The notes below the pieces were generated by a model. It did no database searches. It was not told the DNA's origin and saw only the letters and a program-made list of their open reading frames with translations. A DNA stretch of 8,141 bases. Source: Gammaproteobacteria bacterium. Lineage in GTDB: Bacteria; Pseudomonadota; Gammaproteobacteria; SG8-11. Positions 6,659 through 8,141 of the stretch are shown piece after piece. Position 1 is the stretch's first letter, and each line of letters opens with the position of its first letter. The position numbers and the translations under genes are program-made. Location: positions 1 through 8,141 of the forward strand of contig JACQEQ010000356.1 in NCBI GenBank assembly GCA_016200445.1, written 5' to 3'.

Positions 6659-8141
6659 ATGGCGTTGAGCAAGATGCTCCGACTGTTTCATACCGTACGT
6701 CATCTGAAGGCAGAGCAGTTAATTTATCGTCTGTATTACAGGTTTGCAAAGGTTTATCTCACTGAAAGGCGAGAGTATGGTCAGAGACCATGGCTGTGCA
6801 CATGGTCGAATTCAGGGTTGTTGCCTTCGAGGATGCTTGCGCGCGGTAGTTTCGAGTTTCTTGGAGAGCAAGGCGATCTCAAGGATAAGGATGCGTGGAA
6901 TAACTCCCATAAGAGCAAGCTTTGGCTCTATAACCTTCACTACCTGGATGACCTGAACGCCGTCGGCGCTGAATCAAGGCGCGAAGAGCACAAAAATCTG
7001 GTTAATCGCTGGATCGCAGAAAATCCGCCCGTGATGGGTCACGGCTGGGAACCTTACCCTCTTTCGTTACGGATAGTGAATCTGGTGAAGTGGTTTTCTC
7101 GCCAGAATGCTGTCGAACCCGCTTGGCTGAGGAGTTTAGGGTTGCAGGCGCAGGCTCTTTACAAACAACTTGAGTTTCATATTCTGGGCAACCACCTGTT
7201 CGCAAACGCCAAGGCACTGGTATTCGCTGTACTTTTTTGGATGGGGATGAGGCGCAGAAATGGTTGAAGAAGGGTCTTCAGGTTCTGGATCGCGAGATTC
7301 CAGAGCAGTTTCTTCCGGATGGAGGGCACTTTGAGTTATCCCCCATGTACCATGCGATTTTGCTTGGTGATATGTGTGATTTGTTAAACCTTGCCGAGTG
7401 CTCAGGGTTAAGCGCACTGAAGGAACGGGTATCTGGTTGGCGCGAGGTGGTTAACCGGGGTCTGACCTGGTTAACAGCGATGTCCCATCCAGACGGGCGC
7501 ATTGCTTTTTTTAATGATGCAGCATTTGACATTGCTCCAGAGCCAGACGCCATCAAAGCCTATGCCGCGAGCCTGGGCTGTAAAGCGAAGCTGGTGTCGT
7601 CGCAAGGTCCTCGCGGCGATCGGAAGGTTTCGTTGCGATGGCTGGAAAACAGTGGCTATTGCCGGGTTGAAATGTCTGATGGCGATGTGGCCCTGTTGGA
7701 TATGGCACGTATTGGGCCTGATTACCTCCCTGGGCATGGGCATGCAGATACACTCAGCTTTGAGCTGAGCCTTTCTGGTCGGCGCGTGTTCGTCAATTCA
7801 GGCACATCGCGGTATGGTGAGGATGCTGAAAGGCAGCGCCAGCGGGGCACCGCAGCGCATAACACGGTGGTAGTCGACGGCGAGTCCTCGAGCGAGGTGT
7901 GGGGCGGGTTTCGCGTAGCGCGCCGGGCATTCCCCAGCACGCCATTCATTGCCGAAAGTGACGAATCTGCGGTTGTCGTAGCAAGTCATGACGGCTACAA
8001 ACGCCTTCAAGGCAAGGCTATCCACCGACGCCGTTGGACTTTTACCCCGCGCTCGCTGGTGATTCATGACTTGGTTACAGGGAATTTCGAGAGCGCCGAA
8101 GCGCGTTTTTATCTGCATCCAGATATCGGCATCGATCGGCA
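6659..8141 (+). CDS. Heparinase II/III-family polysaccharide lyase, frameshifted and 3' partial
   Basis: The family consists of alginate- or heparin-lyase-like enzymes that cleave uronic-acid-containing polymers by beta-elimination, often with an alpha/alpha toroid followed by a beta-sandwich. The first frame (6659 to about 7237) encodes the toroid with YNLHYLDDLNA (91-101), GWEPYPLSLRIVNLVKW (129-145) and GNHLFANAKAL (177-187). It would stop at 7265-7267 after a nonsense tail. Homologous sequence resumes one frame over with LDGDEAQKWLKKG (from about 7237) and stays open to the window end. That part shows LSPMYH (Tyr at 7348-7350), HGHAD (7735-7749) and VNSGTSRYG followed by TAAHNTVVVDG, the recognisable core of the Heparinase II/III domain. 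The NH, Y and H motifs match places where family enzymes hold catalytic Asn/His, Tyr and His. No signal peptide is obvious at the N-terminus, so export is unproven. About 493 residues are visible if the frames are joined; the C-terminus lies outside. Either a true pseudogene or a sequence error in a T run. Confidence 0.88.
7233..7238 (+). other. Frameshift site in the heparinase-like gene (run of six T)
   Basis: The upstream frame reads V-L-F-W-M-G through GTA CTT TTT TGG, whereas the family-like continuation F-L-D-G-D-E requires TTT TTG GAT GGG. Restoring one T (seven instead of six) gives VLFLDGDEAQKW without a break. The simplest reading is loss of a single T in a homopolymer, by mutation or by sequencing or assembly error. 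Confidence 0.8.

Noticed and set aside
7233..7238. Programmed ribosomal frameshifting in the heparinase-like gene
   Set aside because: The P-site codon CTT would not re-pair well after a -1 slip, no stimulatory structure is obvious, and this family is not known to use recoding. A one-base deletion or sequence error is simpler.

Overview
The window looks like part of a surface-polysaccharide (O-antigen, capsule or exopolysaccharide) gene cluster from a Gram-negative, probably gammaproteobacterial or betaproteobacterial, genome of moderate GC content. This placement rests on gene content and protein style only; no taxonomic marker is present. All recognisable genes lie on the + strand.

Layout: (1) 1-537, the 3' part of a transaldolase / fructose-6-phosphate aldolase-like enzyme, cut by the window start; (2) 655-1827, a GT4-type glycosyltransferase; (3) 1828-2227, a gap of 400 bases without an intact gene, whose right part holds a decayed IS1595-type (ISXO2-like) transposase; (4) 2228-3376, a Gfo/Idh/MocA-family NAD(P)-dependent sugar oxidoreductase; (5) 3373-4476, a non-hydrolysing UDP-GlcNAc 2-epimerase (WecB type), overlapping the previous stop by 4 nt; (6) 4503-6650, a two-domain oxidoreductase fusing a medium-chain dehydrogenase domain to a second Gfo/Idh/MocA domain; (7) 6659 to the window end, a heparinase II/III-type polysaccharide lyase whose reading frame is broken by a one-base slip in a T run near 7233-7238, and which is also cut by the window end.

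Genes 4 to 7 are tightly packed (overlap 4 nt, gaps of 26 and 8 nt) and read as one operon. A plausible joint role, by inference, is: WecB converts UDP-GlcNAc to UDP-ManNAc or acts on a related nucleotide sugar; the two related oxidoreductases carry out oxidation or ketosugar chemistry on sugar substrates; glycosyltransferases such as the 655-1827 product assemble the repeat unit; and the heparinase-like protein cleaves or trims the resulting, probably uronic-acid-containing, polymer during export or turnover.

The left part (genes 1-2) is AT-richer by eye than the wecB region. The switch falls near the transposase remnant, so the cluster looks like a mosaic joined at an old insertion site. 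The most notable points are the heparinase frameshift, the multiply damaged transposase ending 12 nt before an intact gene, the matched pair of Gfo/Idh/MocA domains flanking wecB, and the loss of the usual zinc-ligand motifs in the dehydrogenase domain. I see no CRISPR array, tRNA, rRNA, phage module or clearly new defence system.
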